A stretch of 64,000 nucleotides of DNA from Caballeronia glathei (GTDB lineage Bacteria; Pseudomonadota; Gammaproteobacteria; Burkholderiales; Burkholderiaceae). Shown one piece after another: positions 8,055 to 17,172 of this stretch. The stretch covers positions 1 to 64,000 of the forward strand of contig NZ_JFHC01000038.1 in the NCBI RefSeq assembly GCF_000698595.1. Reading direction: 5' to 3'. The notes under the pieces were generated by a model. That model worked only from the letters and a program-made list of their open reading frames with translations. It was not told where the DNA came from and ran no database searches. The number at the start of each line of letters is the position of its first letter. The first letter of the stretch is position 1. A program made the position numbers and the translations under genes.

Positions 8055-8549
8055 ATGATACTGATCGCGATGGGTGTTTCGGGCTGCGGCAAGTCGCTGA
8101 TTGGCGAAATGCTGGCAGAGCGCCTGAAATGCGCCTTCACCGACGGCGACGCGTTTCACAGCGCCGCCAACAAGGAAAAGATGCACAAGGGCATCCCGCT
8201 GACGGACGACGACCGATGGCCGTGGCTGCGCACGATCCGCGCGGCGATCGAGGAAAAGCAGGGCGCGAAGGAGACGGCGGTGTTCACGTGCTCGTCGCTC
8301 AAGCGCTCGTACCGCGACATCCTGCGGGCCGGCGACCGCGACGTGACGTTCGTGTTTCTGCACGGCACGCAGGAATTGCTGCAGAAGCGCCTGAGCGAGC
8401 GCAAGGGCCATTTCTTCGATCCGTCGCTGCTGCAGAGCCAGCTCGACACGCTCGAGCCGCCCGGTGCGGACGAGGCGATCGAGGCGGATATCGCGATGAC
8501 GCCCGATCAGATCGTCGAGAAAGTGCTGAAAGAGGTAAAGGAGCGCTGA
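8055..8549 (+). CDS. gntK: Gluconokinase
   Basis: Phosphorylates gluconate to 6-phosphogluconate with ATP, feeding the Entner-Doudoroff pathway. The 164 residues match the usual length of the GntK/IdnK family. The N terminus holds the P-loop GVSGCGKS (residues 8-15). TDGDAFH and CSSLKRSYRD are family motifs. CAGGAG precedes the ATG, right after the tandem hairpin repeats. It is co-directional with the permease gene, and a strong terminator follows. Confidence 0.94.
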   Translation: MILIAMGVSGCGKSLIGEMLAERLKCAFTDGDAFHSAANKEKMHKGIPLTDDDRWPWLRTIRAAIEEKQGAKETAVFTCSSLKRSYRDILRAGDRDVTFVFLHGTQELLQKRLSERKGHFFDPSLLQSQLDTLEPPGADEAIEADIAMTPDQIVEKVLKEVKER

Positions 8550-8573
8550 TCCGCACAGCGCGGCCAGCCAGAC

Positions 8574-8603
8574 AAAATGGGCGTCCCGCGGGACGCCCAT
8601 TTT
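8574..8603. terminator. Bidirectional terminator between gntK and purB
   Basis: A perfect stem AAAATGGGCGTCCC/GGGACGCCCATTTT has a 2-base centre and A/T tracts on both sides. It can serve both convergent genes. Confidence 0.9.
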
Positions 8604-8625
8604 CTTGCTCCATGCCGCAAGCGCG

Positions 8626-10014
8626 TTACCTGATCCGCTTCGCCAGTTCGACCGCCTTGCCCACGTACGACGCCGGCGTCATGTCGAGCAGCAGCTTTTT
8701 CGCGTCGGCGGGAATGGCGAGGCCGTTGATGAACGCCTGCAGGCCCTCGCGCGTGATGCCCTTGCCGCGCGTCAGTTCCTTCAGCTGTTCATACGGATTC
8801 TCGATGCCGTAGCGGCGCATCACCGTCTGCACCGGCTCGGCCAGCACTTCCCACGTGTTGTCGAGGTCTTCGTTCAGCCGCGCCGCGTTCACTTCGAGCT
8901 TGTCGAGCCCGCGAATCAGCGAATCGTAGGACAGCAGCGAATACCCGAGCGCCACGCCGATATTGCGCAGCACCGTCGAATCGGTCAGGTCGCGCTGCCA
9001 GCGCGAGACGGGCAGCTTGTCGGAGAGGTGGCGCAGGGTCGCGTTCGCGAGGCCCAGATTGCCTTCAGAATTTTCGAAGTCGATCGGATTGACCTTGTGC
9101 GGCATGGTCGACGAACCGATTTCCCCCGCTTTCGTCTTCTGCTTGAAATAGCCGACGGAGATGTAGCCCCACACGTCGCGGTCGAGGTCGAGCAGGATCG
9201 TGTTGGCCCGCGCGATGGCGTCGAAAAGCTCGGCCATGTAGTCGTGCGGCTCGATCTGGATCGTGTACGGATTGAACGTGAGCTTGAGCCGCTGTTCGAC
9301 GACTTCCTTCGAAAACGCTTCCCAGTCGAACTCCGGATACGCCGACAGGTGCGCGTTGTAGTTGCCGACCGCACCGTTCATCTTGCCGAGGAGCGGCACG
9401 GCGGCGATGCGCTCGATCGCGCGCGAAAGGCGCGCCGCGACGTTCGCGATTTCCTTGCCGAGCGTCGTCGGGCTGGCGGGCTGGCCGTGGGTGCGCGAGA
9501 GCATCGGCTGCGCGGCGTGTTCGTGCGCGAGCCTGACGAGCCGTTCGTGCACCGAGCGCAGCGCGGGCAGGATCACATGCTCGCGGGCGCCGGCGAGCAT
9601 CAGCCCGTGCGACGTGTTGTTGATGTCCTCCGACGTGCACGCGAAATGGATGAATTCGCTCGCGCGCTCCAGTTCCGGCTGGCCCTTCACCGATTCCTTC
9701 AGCCAGTATTCGACCGCCTTCACGTCGTGATTCGTCACGCGCTCGATATCCTTGATGCGCGCGGCATCGTGCGCCGTGAAGCGCTCGACGAGCTGCAGCA
9801 GGAATTGCTCGGAGGCGTCGGAGAAACGCGGGACTTCGGCGAAACCGGCGCGCGAGAGCGCGATCAGCCAGTGGATTTCGACCATCACGCGATGTCGCAT
9901 GAAGGCGGCTTCGGAGAGCCAGTCGCGCAGGGCTTCGGTCTTGGCGGCGTAACGGCCGTCGAGCGGCGACAGCGCGGTGAGCGCGAAGAGGGTATCGGGA
10001 CGGGTATCGGACAT
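8626..10014 (-). CDS. purB: Adenylosuccinate lyase
   Basis: Acts twice in purine synthesis, cleaving SAICAR and adenylosuccinate with release of fumarate. From the ATG at 10014 the protein has 462 residues, starting MSDTRPDTLFALTALSPLDG. The family signature is present as SSTMPHKVNPIDFEN, and the substrate-binding TSEDINN and RTHGQPASPTTLGKE motifs are visible. The frame stays open for 64 more codons upstream, but that stretch lacks family similarity and the shorter start matches homologues. It is convergent with gntK. Confidence 0.96.
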   Translation of the reverse strand: MSDTRPDTLFALTALSPLDGRYAAKTEALRDWLSEAAFMRHRVMVEIHWLIALSRAGFAEVPRFSDASEQFLLQLVERFTAHDAARIKDIERVTNHDVKAVEYWLKESVKGQPELERASEFIHFACTSEDINNTSHGLMLAGAREHVILPALRSVHERLVRLAHEHAAQPMLSRTHGQPASPTTLGKEIANVAARLSRAIERIAAVPLLGKMNGAVGNYNAHLSAYPEFDWEAFSKEVVEQRLKLTFNPYTIQIEPHDYMAELFDAIARANTILLDLDRDVWGYISVGYFKQKTKAGEIGSSTMPHKVNPIDFENSEGNLGLANATLRHLSDKLPVSRWQRDLTDSTVLRNIGVALGYSLLSYDSLIRGLDKLEVNAARLNEDLDNTWEVLAEPVQTVMRRYGIENPYEQLKELTRGKGITREGLQAFINGLAIPADAKKLLLDMTPASYVGKAVELAKRIR

Positions 10015-10087
10015 GGTGGCAGCCGCGGCTTCGAGACGGGGAGAACCGGGGATTTTACCATCGGACGGAGCCGAAACCGGCGCGGGG

Positions 10088-10126
10088 CTGCTCCGGTGTG
10101 CCGACATTCTCCCGGCAGCCTTGGTG
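10088..10126 (-). pseudogene. Short remnant resembling the 3' end of murU
   Basis: Between purB and murU, the plus-strand stretch beginning CTGCTCCGGTGTGCCGACAT closely matches the murU segment at 10289-10325. On the minus strand it reads RENVGTPEQP, against WENVGTPAQLQAL in murU. Similarity seems to fade over the next 20-30 bases. It looks like a decayed partial duplication. No start or open frame of its own is visible. Confidence 0.5.
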
Positions 10127-10252
10127 ACGCCCGCCGCCAGCGCGCCCAGGTGCGGGCGGCCCTTCCCTGTGCGCCGCTGTGCCGCCCGCGGCATGCGCGT
10201 CCGCAATCGGGCGGTATCCGGCGTTGCTTTCCTTGCTGGTGAGCGGTCCCGC

Positions 10253-10966
10253 TCAGCCCGTGCGCAGCGCCAGATCGAGCGCCTGAAGCTGCGCCGGCGT
10301 GCCGACGTTCTCCCAGCGGCCTTCGTACAGCTCGCCGCTCGCGCGCCCCGCCGCGATCGTCTCGCGGTAATAGGGCGTGAGCGCGCGCCGCGTGCCGGGC
10401 GCGAGATCGCGGAACATGCGCGTGTCGTAGAGCCCGATGTTGCCGAACGTGTAGCGCGGCATGCCGTCGAGCGACAGGCGGCCGTCGTTCAGCGCGAAGT
10501 CGCCGGCGGGGTGAAAGCGCGGGTTCGGCACCATCACGAGGTGCATGCCGGGCCGGTCTGCCGCGGCGAGGGCGGCGGCATGCGCGGCGAGCGCGGCGTA
10601 GTCGAAGTCGCAGAACACGTCGCCGCTCACCGCTGCGAACACCTGCGGTTCGCCGCGTTCTTCCAGCAGCGGCAGCGCCTGCGCGATGCCGCCCGCGGTT
10701 TCCAGCGCCTCGGCTTCCGCCGAGAAGCGCAATTGCACGCCCCAGCGCGAGCCGTCGCCGAGCGCCGCTTCGATCCGGTCGCCGAGCCAGGCGTGATTGA
10801 TCACGATGATCTCGACGCCCGCCGCGGCCAGCCGCTCGATCTGCCAGACGATCAGCGGCTTGCCTCCGGCTTCGAGAAGCGGTTTCGGGCAGGTATCGGT
10901 GAGCGGACGCATGCGCTCGCCGCGTCCGGCGGCGAAGATCATCGCCTTTCTGAGAGATGCGCTCAT
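10253..10966 (-). CDS. murU: N-acetylmuramate alpha-1-phosphate uridylyltransferase
   Basis: Makes UDP-MurNAc from MurNAc 1-phosphate and UTP in the peptidoglycan recycling route that bypasses de novo UDP-GlcNAc synthesis. The 237 residues form a sugar-nucleotidyltransferase fold. The N-terminal pyrophosphorylase motif FAAGRGERMRPLT is followed by CPKPLL. GDVFCDFD carries the metal-binding aspartates, and the C terminus has WENVGTP. It starts 10 bases after amgK, so the two are almost certainly cotranscribed. The specific substrate is inferred from the amgK pairing. Confidence 0.88.
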   Translation of the reverse strand: MSASLRKAMIFAAGRGERMRPLTDTCPKPLLEAGGKPLIVWQIERLAAAGVEIIVINHAWLGDRIEAALGDGSRWGVQLRFSAEAEALETAGGIAQALPLLEERGEPQVFAAVSGDVFCDFDYAALAAHAAALAAADRPGMHLVMVPNPRFHPAGDFALNDGRLSLDGMPRYTFGNIGLYDTRMFRDLAPGTRRALTPYYRETIAAGRASGELYEGRWENVGTPAQLQALDLALRTG

Positions 10967-10976
10967 TCAGGCGCGC

Positions 10977-12002
10977 TCAGAACGTGTAGCCGACGTCGGC
11001 CGCGCGGCCTTCGAGCGTATCGAGCAGGCGGGCGAAGGGCCGCAGCGGCCTGTAGCGTTCCGCCACCTTGCGCGCATAGCCGATGAAGCGCGGCAGGTCG
11101 GCGAGATATTGCGGCTTGCCGTCGCGGTAATAAATGCGCGAGAAGAGCCCCAGCACCTTGATGTGGCGCTGCAGGCCGATCCATTCGAGCTGCCGGTAGA
11201 ACTCGCCGAAGTCCGCGTCGGCGGGCAGCCCCGCCTTGCGGGCGCGCTCCCAGTAATACGCGATGCAGTCGAGCTGGAACTCCTCGTCCCAGCTCATGAA
11301 CGCGTCGCGCAAAAGCGACGCCAGGTCGTACGTGATCGGGCCGTATACCGCGTCCTGGAAGTCGAGCACGCCGGGATTGGGCTCGCACACCATCAGGTTG
11401 CGCGGCATGAAATCGCGCAGCATGAAGGTTTGCGGCTGGGCGAGCGCGCTTTGCACGAGGACGGCGAAGGTATCGTCGAGCACCTTGCGCTCGGCGCCGG
11501 TCAGCGTATGCGACAGATGCCGCCCGACGAACCACTCCGGCATCAGTTCCATTTCGCGGCGCAGGAACGCTTCGTCGAAGGGCGGCAGCACGCCCTCGCG
11601 CGAGGCGAGCTGGAAGCGGATCAGCGCGTCGATCGCGGCGCGCATCAGCTCCCGCGCGTTCTTCTCGTCGAGCACGGAAAGATACGACGTCGTGCCGAGA
11701 TCGGTCACGAGCATGAAGCCGGCGTCGAAATCGGTTTCGAGAACCGTCGGCACGTGCACGCCCGCCTCGGCGAGCAGGCCCGCGACCTGCACGAACTCGC
11801 GGCACTTCTCGGGCGGCGGCGCATCGACCGCGATCAGGGTCTTGCCGAACGCAGCGGCGCTTCCCAGCCGGAAATAGCGGCGGAAACTGGCGTCGGTCGA
11901 AGCGGGGGCGAGTGTCGGAAGGTCCAGCCGATAGCGCGCGGTGTGCGCTTCGAGCCAGGCGTAAAGCTGTGTAAGGCGGGCGTCGGAGGGAATGTGCGTC
12001 AT
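10977..12002 (-). CDS. amgK: N-acetylmuramate/N-acetylglucosamine anomeric kinase
   Basis: Phosphorylates the anomeric hydroxyl of MurNAc or GlcNAc recovered from wall turnover, supplying MurU. The 341 residues form an aminoglycoside-phosphotransferase-like kinase fold with the catalytic loop FMLRDFMPRNLMV and the metal site GVLDFQDAVYGP. The start ATG at 12002 (MTHIPSDARL) is chosen because upstream in-frame codons lack family similarity. The pair lies next to lptD-surA-pdxA-rsmA, divergently transcribed, the arrangement known from pseudomonads where the recycling pathway was worked out. Confidence 0.88.
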   Translation of the reverse strand: MTHIPSDARLTQLYAWLEAHTARYRLDLPTLAPASTDASFRRYFRLGSAAAFGKTLIAVDAPPPEKCREFVQVAGLLAEAGVHVPTVLETDFDAGFMLVTDLGTTSYLSVLDEKNARELMRAAIDALIRFQLASREGVLPPFDEAFLRREMELMPEWFVGRHLSHTLTGAERKVLDDTFAVLVQSALAQPQTFMLRDFMPRNLMVCEPNPGVLDFQDAVYGPITYDLASLLRDAFMSWDEEFQLDCIAYYWERARKAGLPADADFGEFYRQLEWIGLQRHIKVLGLFSRIYYRDGKPQYLADLPRFIGYARKVAERYRPLRPFARLLDTLEGRAADVGYTF

Positions 12003-12005
12003 AAA

Positions 12006-12035
12006 TTCGAGAGGCAAAACATCTTGCCATATAAT
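12006..12035 (+). promoter_or_regulatory. Possible lptD promoter
   Basis: A perfect TATAAT at 12030-12035 has a weak TTCGAG 18 bases upstream. It would give a leader of about 215 bases before lptD and overlaps the amgK start region. Confidence 0.35.
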
Positions 12036-12256
12036 ACCCCACGACTTTTTTACGCGATCCATTTTCACCCGGCGCGAAGCCCCGACGACCGCCCGCCTCA
12101 ATATTCGATCGAGTGTCATCTTTCGTTCGCAGCCGGAGTGTCAGATTCGACTGCGCAGCACGGGCGCGCACCCGGGCGCGATTTGCATGCAACTCAGCGT
12201 CCGTGACGCGTAACGGGAGCGAACGGGATCGAACGGGATCGAACCGCCACCCATAC

Positions 12257-14650
12257 ATGCCGCCACGACAGTTTCCAATACCGATTACCAAGCGTCATGC
12301 TCTGCCACGTAGACGGCGGCTCGTCGCGGCGCTCCTGGCGGCGCCGGGCATCTTGCCCGCGCTCTCGCACGCCCAGCTCGTCGGCGCGGCCGCGGAGCCG
12401 CAGCCGCTGGACGGCCCCGGCAACCTGCGGCTTGCGCCCCAGCTCGAGGAGCGGCCGCTGCGTTCCGGCGAACAGCCTGCCACCTTCCTGCTGGGCGACA
12501 AGGCGACCGGCACCACCGACGAGGACATGGCCGCGAAGGGCGCGGCGGAAGTGCGGCGCAACGTGTCGGTGATCAAGTCGGATGCACTGCACTACGACCA
12601 GGACACTGACATGGCCGACGCGTACGGCAATGTCAGGATCATCGGCAACGGCAACACGTTCGCCGGCCCGGAAGCGCACCTGAAGATCGAAGCCAACGAA
12701 GGCTTCATGACGAACCCGAAGTACCGCTTCAATCTGACGGGCGGATCGGGAAGCGCCGAGCGCGTCGACCTCATCGACAACGAGCAGGCGCGCGTCGACC
12801 ACGGCACCTACACGGCGTGCCAGTGCGAGACCGATCCGGCGTGGTACATCAAGGGCACGTCGTTCGACTTCGACACCGGCGCGCAGGAGGGCATCGCGCA
12901 CAACGGCGTGCTGTTCTTCCAGGGCGTGCCGGTGTTCGCGAGCCCGTGGCTGTCGTTTCCGCTCACGAGCGACCGGCGCAGCGGCCTGTTGCCGCCGACG
13001 TTCTCGCTCAGCTCGACGACGGGTTTCGAAGCGACGATCCCGTATTACTTCAACATCGCGCCGAACCGCGACCTGACCCTGACGCCGCGCCTCATGACGC
13101 GCCGCGGCGTGCAGATGGCGGGGACATACCGTTATCTGTCGCCCACGTATTCGGGCACGATCACGGGTGAATTCCTGCCGAACGACCGGCAGACGCACAC
13201 GAACCGGTACGCGATCTATCTGCAGCACCAGCAGAACCTCGGCAACGGGTTCGGTGCATACGTCAATTACAACAAGGTTTCCGACGATCAGTATCCGGAA
13301 GACCTGGGGAGCGCGTCGAACCAGTTCGTGAACGGCACGCAGCTCCTGTACCAGCAGGAAGCGGGGCTGACGTACAACAACGGGCCGTGGACCGTGCTCG
13401 CGCGCGAGCAGCGCTGGCAGACGCTGCAGCCGTCCGTTCCGCCGTACGCGCGAGAGCCGCAGTTGAACGTGCAGTACAACAAGTACAACGTCGGCGGCTT
13501 CGACTACGGCGCGGAAGCGGACTACACGCGCTTCACGATCACCCAGACAGGCGCGACCGACGGCCAGCGCGCCGTCTTCAATCCGTACCTGAGCTACGGG
13601 GTCAACGGGCCGGGCTACTTCGTCACGCCGAAGGTGCAGTGGCACTTCGCGTCGTACGACCTGTCGCATATCCAGACAGGGCTGGCGCCGGGCCAGCCGG
13701 GCTTCCTGCCGGCGAACGAGCCGAAGAACTTCACCGAATCGATCCCGACGATCTCGTTCGACACCGGTCTCGTGTTCGACCGCTCGGTGCGGCTCTTCGG
13801 GCGCGACTACATCCAGACGCTGGAGCCGCGCCTCTATTACGTCTACACGCCGTATCACAATCAGGACTTCGCGCCGATCTTCGATACCGCCGAAGCCGAC
13901 TTCGGCCTCGCGGAGATCTATACGCCGAACACGTTCGTCGGCAATGACCGCATCGCGGATGCGAACCGCCTGACAGCCGGCCTCACGACGCGTTTCATCA
14001 ACCCGGCGACGGGCGACGAGCGCGCGCGCTTCGTGATCGCGCAGCAGTATTACTTCCAGAGCCAGCGCGTCACGATCACGCCGGGCACGTCGCCCGACCA
14101 GGCCAAGCACTCGGACCTGATCGCGGGCGCGGCAATCAAGCTGGGCGCGGGTTTCGCCTCGGAAACCGCGTTCCAATATAATGCCGACAACAACCAGCTC
14201 GTGCGATCGAGCATCGGTTTCTCGTTCAGCCCCGCCGACCGCAAGGTGATCAACGTCGGCTACCGCTACACGCGTTCCAACCAGACCACGCTGTCGGACG
14301 AGCCGATCAACCAGATCCTGTTCTCGGCGCAGTGGCCGCTCACGCGTCGCCTGTACGGGGTGGGCCGCGTGAACTACGATCTCGCGAGCCATCGTCTCGT
14401 CGACGGTCTGCTCGGGTTCCAGTACGATGCCGACTGCTGGCAGCTCGGGTTAGGCATGCAGCGCTATGCGAACGGCGTCACGAGCACCGGCCAGTCGTCC
14501 GCGGGCACGCGCGTGCTCGCGCAATTGACGTTCAAGGGCCTGTCGAACGTCGACAACGGCCTCGTGGCCGCGTTCCGCTCGAGCGTTCAGGGCTACCAGA
14601 CGCCGCCGCCTCCGGCGCCGCCGCTCTCCCGTTTCAGCAACTACGAATGA
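12257..14650 (+). CDS. lptD: LPS-assembly protein LptD
   Basis: Outer-membrane beta-barrel that, with the lipoprotein LptE, inserts lipopolysaccharide into the outer leaflet. From the ATG at 12257 it has 797 residues: a basic N terminus and signal peptide ending near LSHAQ, a periplasmic LptA-like beta-jellyroll (about residues 90-190), then a 26-strand-type barrel rich in Tyr/Asn/Thr. Cysteines are visible in the jellyroll-to-barrel region as CQC and near the C terminus in DADCW, matching the disulfide pattern of the family. No cysteine is seen near the mature N terminus. It is followed by surA, whose product helps fold LptD. Confidence 0.95.
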   Translation: MPPRQFPIPITKRHALPRRRRLVAALLAAPGILPALSHAQLVGAAAEPQPLDGPGNLRLAPQLEERPLRSGEQPATFLLGDKATGTTDEDMAAKGAAEVRRNVSVIKSDALHYDQDTDMADAYGNVRIIGNGNTFAGPEAHLKIEANEGFMTNPKYRFNLTGGSGSAERVDLIDNEQARVDHGTYTACQCETDPAWYIKGTSFDFDTGAQEGIAHNGVLFFQGVPVFASPWLSFPLTSDRRSGLLPPTFSLSSTTGFEATIPYYFNIAPNRDLTLTPRLMTRRGVQMAGTYRYLSPTYSGTITGEFLPNDRQTHTNRYAIYLQHQQNLGNGFGAYVNYNKVSDDQYPEDLGSASNQFVNGTQLLYQQEAGLTYNNGPWTVLAREQRWQTLQPSVPPYAREPQLNVQYNKYNVGGFDYGAEADYTRFTITQTGATDGQRAVFNPYLSYGVNGPGYFVTPKVQWHFASYDLSHIQTGLAPGQPGFLPANEPKNFTESIPTISFDTGLVFDRSVRLFGRDYIQTLEPRLYYVYTPYHNQDFAPIFDTAEADFGLAEIYTPNTFVGNDRIADANRLTAGLTTRFINPATGDERARFVIAQQYYFQSQRVTITPGTSPDQAKHSDLIAGAAIKLGAGFASETAFQYNADNNQLVRSSIGFSFSPADRKVINVGYRYTRSNQTTLSDEPINQILFSAQWPLTRRLYGVGRVNYDLASHRLVDGLLGFQYDADCWQLGLGMQRYANGVTSTGQSSAGTRVLAQLTFKGLSNVDNGLVAAFRSSVQGYQTPPPPAPPLSRFSNYE

Positions 14651-14760
14651 GGGCGGCCGACGGCGATGCGAACGGGCGGCAGCAGGTGAAAAGCGGGTCG
14701 CACCAATCGCAGGACAGGCAGCACACGCGCGGGTTTTTGCCCGCATTTGATGGAGTATCT

Positions 14761-16122
14761 GTGGCAGACATGAACATGTTTCGATCGATAACGCTGGCAG
14801 CGGGCGCATTCGCCGCAGCGCTTTTTCTCAGTTCGCCGGCCGGTGCCCAGGCCTTGTCGAAGGGCAATGTGCAACTTGCCGACTCGGTCGTGGCGGTCGT
14901 CAATAACGACGTGATTACGCAGCGCGAACTCGAGGACCGCACGGGCCTCATCACGCGCCGGCTGCAGCAGCAGAACGCGCCGGTGCCGCCTGCCGCGCAG
15001 TTGCAGCGGCAGGTGCTCGACCAGATGGTGCTCGAACGCATTCAGTTGCAGAAGGCGAAGGAAGACAACATCACCGTCGACGACGCCACGGTCAAGCGCA
15101 CGCTCGAGCGCCTCGCGCAGCAGAACCAGATGACGCTCGACGTTTACCGCGCGCGCATCGAGGCGCAGGGCGTGCCCTGGTCGACGTTCACCCGCGACGC
15201 GCGCACGGAACTCACGCTCTCGAAGCTGCGCGAGAAGGAAGTGGACAGCAAGGTCCTGGTATCGGATGCGGAAGTGGCGAACTATGTCGCGAGCCAGCGC
15301 GGGCCGAACGCCAGCCAGACGAGCGACCTGCGCCTGCAGCACATCATGTTCAAGGTGCCGCCGGACGCGCCGCAGGCCGACATCGACGCGAATCAGGCCA
15401 AGGCCGAAGCCGTGCTGAAGCAGGCCCAGGCGGGCGACGACTTTACGAAGCTCGCCCAGGCGAACTCGCAGGATACCGACGCCGCGAAAGGCGGCGATCT
15501 CGGCTTTCGCACGCAAAGCTCGCTGCCTGCCGGCATCGTGACCTCGGTGTCGACGCTGCGCCCGGGCCAGGTCGTGCCGCAACTGATCCGCACCACGGGC
15601 GGCTTCGAGGTCATCAAGCTGGTCGAGCGGCGCTCGGGGCAGGGCACCGCGGCCGACGCGCCGAAGCTCGTGCAGACTCATGTGCGGCACATCCTGCTGC
15701 GCGTGTCGGACGGCATGTCGGAGTCGGCGGCGCGGCAGAAGCTTCTCGACATCAAGCGCGAAGTGCTCGCCGGCGGTGATTTCGCGAACTTCGCGCGCAC
15801 CTATTCGCAAGACGGCTCGGCGTCGCAGGGCGGCGATCTCGGCTGGATCAGCCCGGGCGAGACGGTGCCCGAGTTCGAGCGCACGATGAACAACCTGAAG
15901 GACGGCGACGTCAGCGATCCGGTGCGAAGCGAGTACGGCTATCACCTGATCCAGGTGCTCGGACGCCGCGAAGCCGAAGGCTCGGCCACGGAGCAGCTCA
16001 ACATCGCGCGTCAGGCGATCGGCCAGCGCAAGGCGGAGCAGGCATATTCCGACTGGCTGCGCGAACTGCGCGACACCGCCTACGTGCAATACAAGGGCGT
16101 CGCCGGCCAGCAGGAGCAGTAA
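14761..16122 (+). CDS. surA: Periplasmic peptidyl-prolyl isomerase/chaperone SurA
   Basis: Chaperone for outer-membrane proteins, including LptD. About 453 residues: signal peptide ending near SSPAGAQA, SurA N-terminal chaperone domain (starting SVVAVVNNDVITQREL), then two parvulin domains, each with an RLQHIMFKV- or VRHILLRV-type strand and a GGDLG(F/W) motif. The GTG at 14761 is preferred because GGAG sits 5 bases upstream. An in-frame ATG at 14770 would have a 14-base spacing. The gene sits between lptD and pdxA, the usual proteobacterial order, with only 2 bases before pdxA. Confidence 0.94.
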   Translation: MADMNMFRSITLAAGAFAAALFLSSPAGAQALSKGNVQLADSVVAVVNNDVITQRELEDRTGLITRRLQQQNAPVPPAAQLQRQVLDQMVLERIQLQKAKEDNITVDDATVKRTLERLAQQNQMTLDVYRARIEAQGVPWSTFTRDARTELTLSKLREKEVDSKVLVSDAEVANYVASQRGPNASQTSDLRLQHIMFKVPPDAPQADIDANQAKAEAVLKQAQAGDDFTKLAQANSQDTDAAKGGDLGFRTQSSLPAGIVTSVSTLRPGQVVPQLIRTTGGFEVIKLVERRSGQGTAADAPKLVQTHVRHILLRVSDGMSESAARQKLLDIKREVLAGGDFANFARTYSQDGSASQGGDLGWISPGETVPEFERTMNNLKDGDVSDPVRSEYGYHLIQVLGRREAEGSATEQLNIARQAIGQRKAEQAYSDWLRELRDTAYVQYKGVAGQQEQ

Positions 16123-16124
16123 CG

Positions 16125-17123
16125 ATGAACGCGGCCTCCGACGCCCCCGCACTCTCGATCGCGATCACCACCGGCGAGCCCGCCGGCGTGGGTCCCGAAT
16201 TGACGGCGGCGGCGCTTCGCGAGGCGGCGGCCCGCTGGCCGTCGGCGCGTTTCACCGTGCTCGGCGACCGCGATCTGTTGCAGGAACGCGCGGGTTCGGC
16301 CGGCGCGCTTTCAGCCACGTTCCCCGCCGCGCAGGTCGAGATCGAGCATCACGCGCTCGCCGTGCCCTCGCGGCCGGGCAAGCTCGACGCCGCCAACGGC
16401 CGCTACGTCCTCGGACTGCTCGACGCGGCGATCGACGGCGCGCTCGCGGGCCGTTTCGACGCCATCGTCACGGCGCCGCTGCAAAAAAGCACGATCAACG
16501 ACGCCGGCGTGCCGTTCACCGGCCATACCGAATATCTCGCCGAGCGCACGAACACGCCGCGCGTCGTGATGATGCTGGCGGGCACGGGTCCCCGGCCGCT
16601 GCGTGTCGCGCTCGCGACCACGCATCTGCCGCTCAAGTGCGTGTCGGCGGCGCTGACGGTCGAGGGCATCGTCGAGACGCTGCAGATCATCGACCACGAC
16701 CTGCGCGCGCATTTCGGCCTGCCGGCGCCGCGCATCCTCGTGACGGGGCTCAATCCGCATGCGGGCGAGAACGGCTATCTGGGGCGCGAGGAAATCGACG
16801 TGATCGCGCCCGCGCTCGAACGCGCCCGCTCGCTCGGCATCGACGCGCCCGGCCCCTATCCCGCCGACACGCTGTTCCAGCCGCGCTATCTGAAAGACGC
16901 CGATTGCGTGCTCGCGATGTTCCACGACCAGGGCCTGCCGGTGCTCAAGTTCGCGACCTTCGGCGAAGGCATCAACGTGACGCTCGGCCTGCCGATCATC
17001 CGCACGTCGGTCGATCACGGTACGGCGCTGGATCTCGCGGGCACGGGCCGCGCCGACGCTGGCAGCCTGATCGCGGCCATCGATACCGCCGTTTCGATGG
17101 CCCGCCACCGGCGCGCCGGATGA
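16125..17123 (+). CDS. pdxA: 4-hydroxythreonine-4-phosphate dehydrogenase
   Basis: NAD-dependent oxidation step of the DXP-dependent pyridoxal 5'-phosphate pathway. The 332 residues open with the family motif ITTGEPAGVGPEL. They contain TAPLQKSTINDAGVPFTGHTE, GLNPHAGENGYLGREE and FHDQGLPVLKF, with the metal-binding histidines. The gene starts 2 bases after surA and is followed by rsmA after 49 bases, so lptD-surA-pdxA-rsmA can be read as one transcription unit. Confidence 0.95.
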   Translation: MNAASDAPALSIAITTGEPAGVGPELTAAALREAAARWPSARFTVLGDRDLLQERAGSAGALSATFPAAQVEIEHHALAVPSRPGKLDAANGRYVLGLLDAAIDGALAGRFDAIVTAPLQKSTINDAGVPFTGHTEYLAERTNTPRVVMMLAGTGPRPLRVALATTHLPLKCVSAALTVEGIVETLQIIDHDLRAHFGLPAPRILVTGLNPHAGENGYLGREEIDVIAPALERARSLGIDAPGPYPADTLFQPRYLKDADCVLAMFHDQGLPVLKFATFGEGINVTLGLPIIRTSVDHGTALDLAGTGRADAGSLIAAIDTAVSMARHRRAG

Positions 17124-17172
17124 CGGCCGCGCGCGCCTATCTTCATTCACGCAGTCCGGAGCGGTCTTTTCG

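Noticed and set aside
12194..14392. 732-codon minus-strand frame opposite lptD
   Set aside because: Very Arg/Val/Glu-rich with no domain. lptD on the plus strand is certain, and high GC keeps the antisense frame open.
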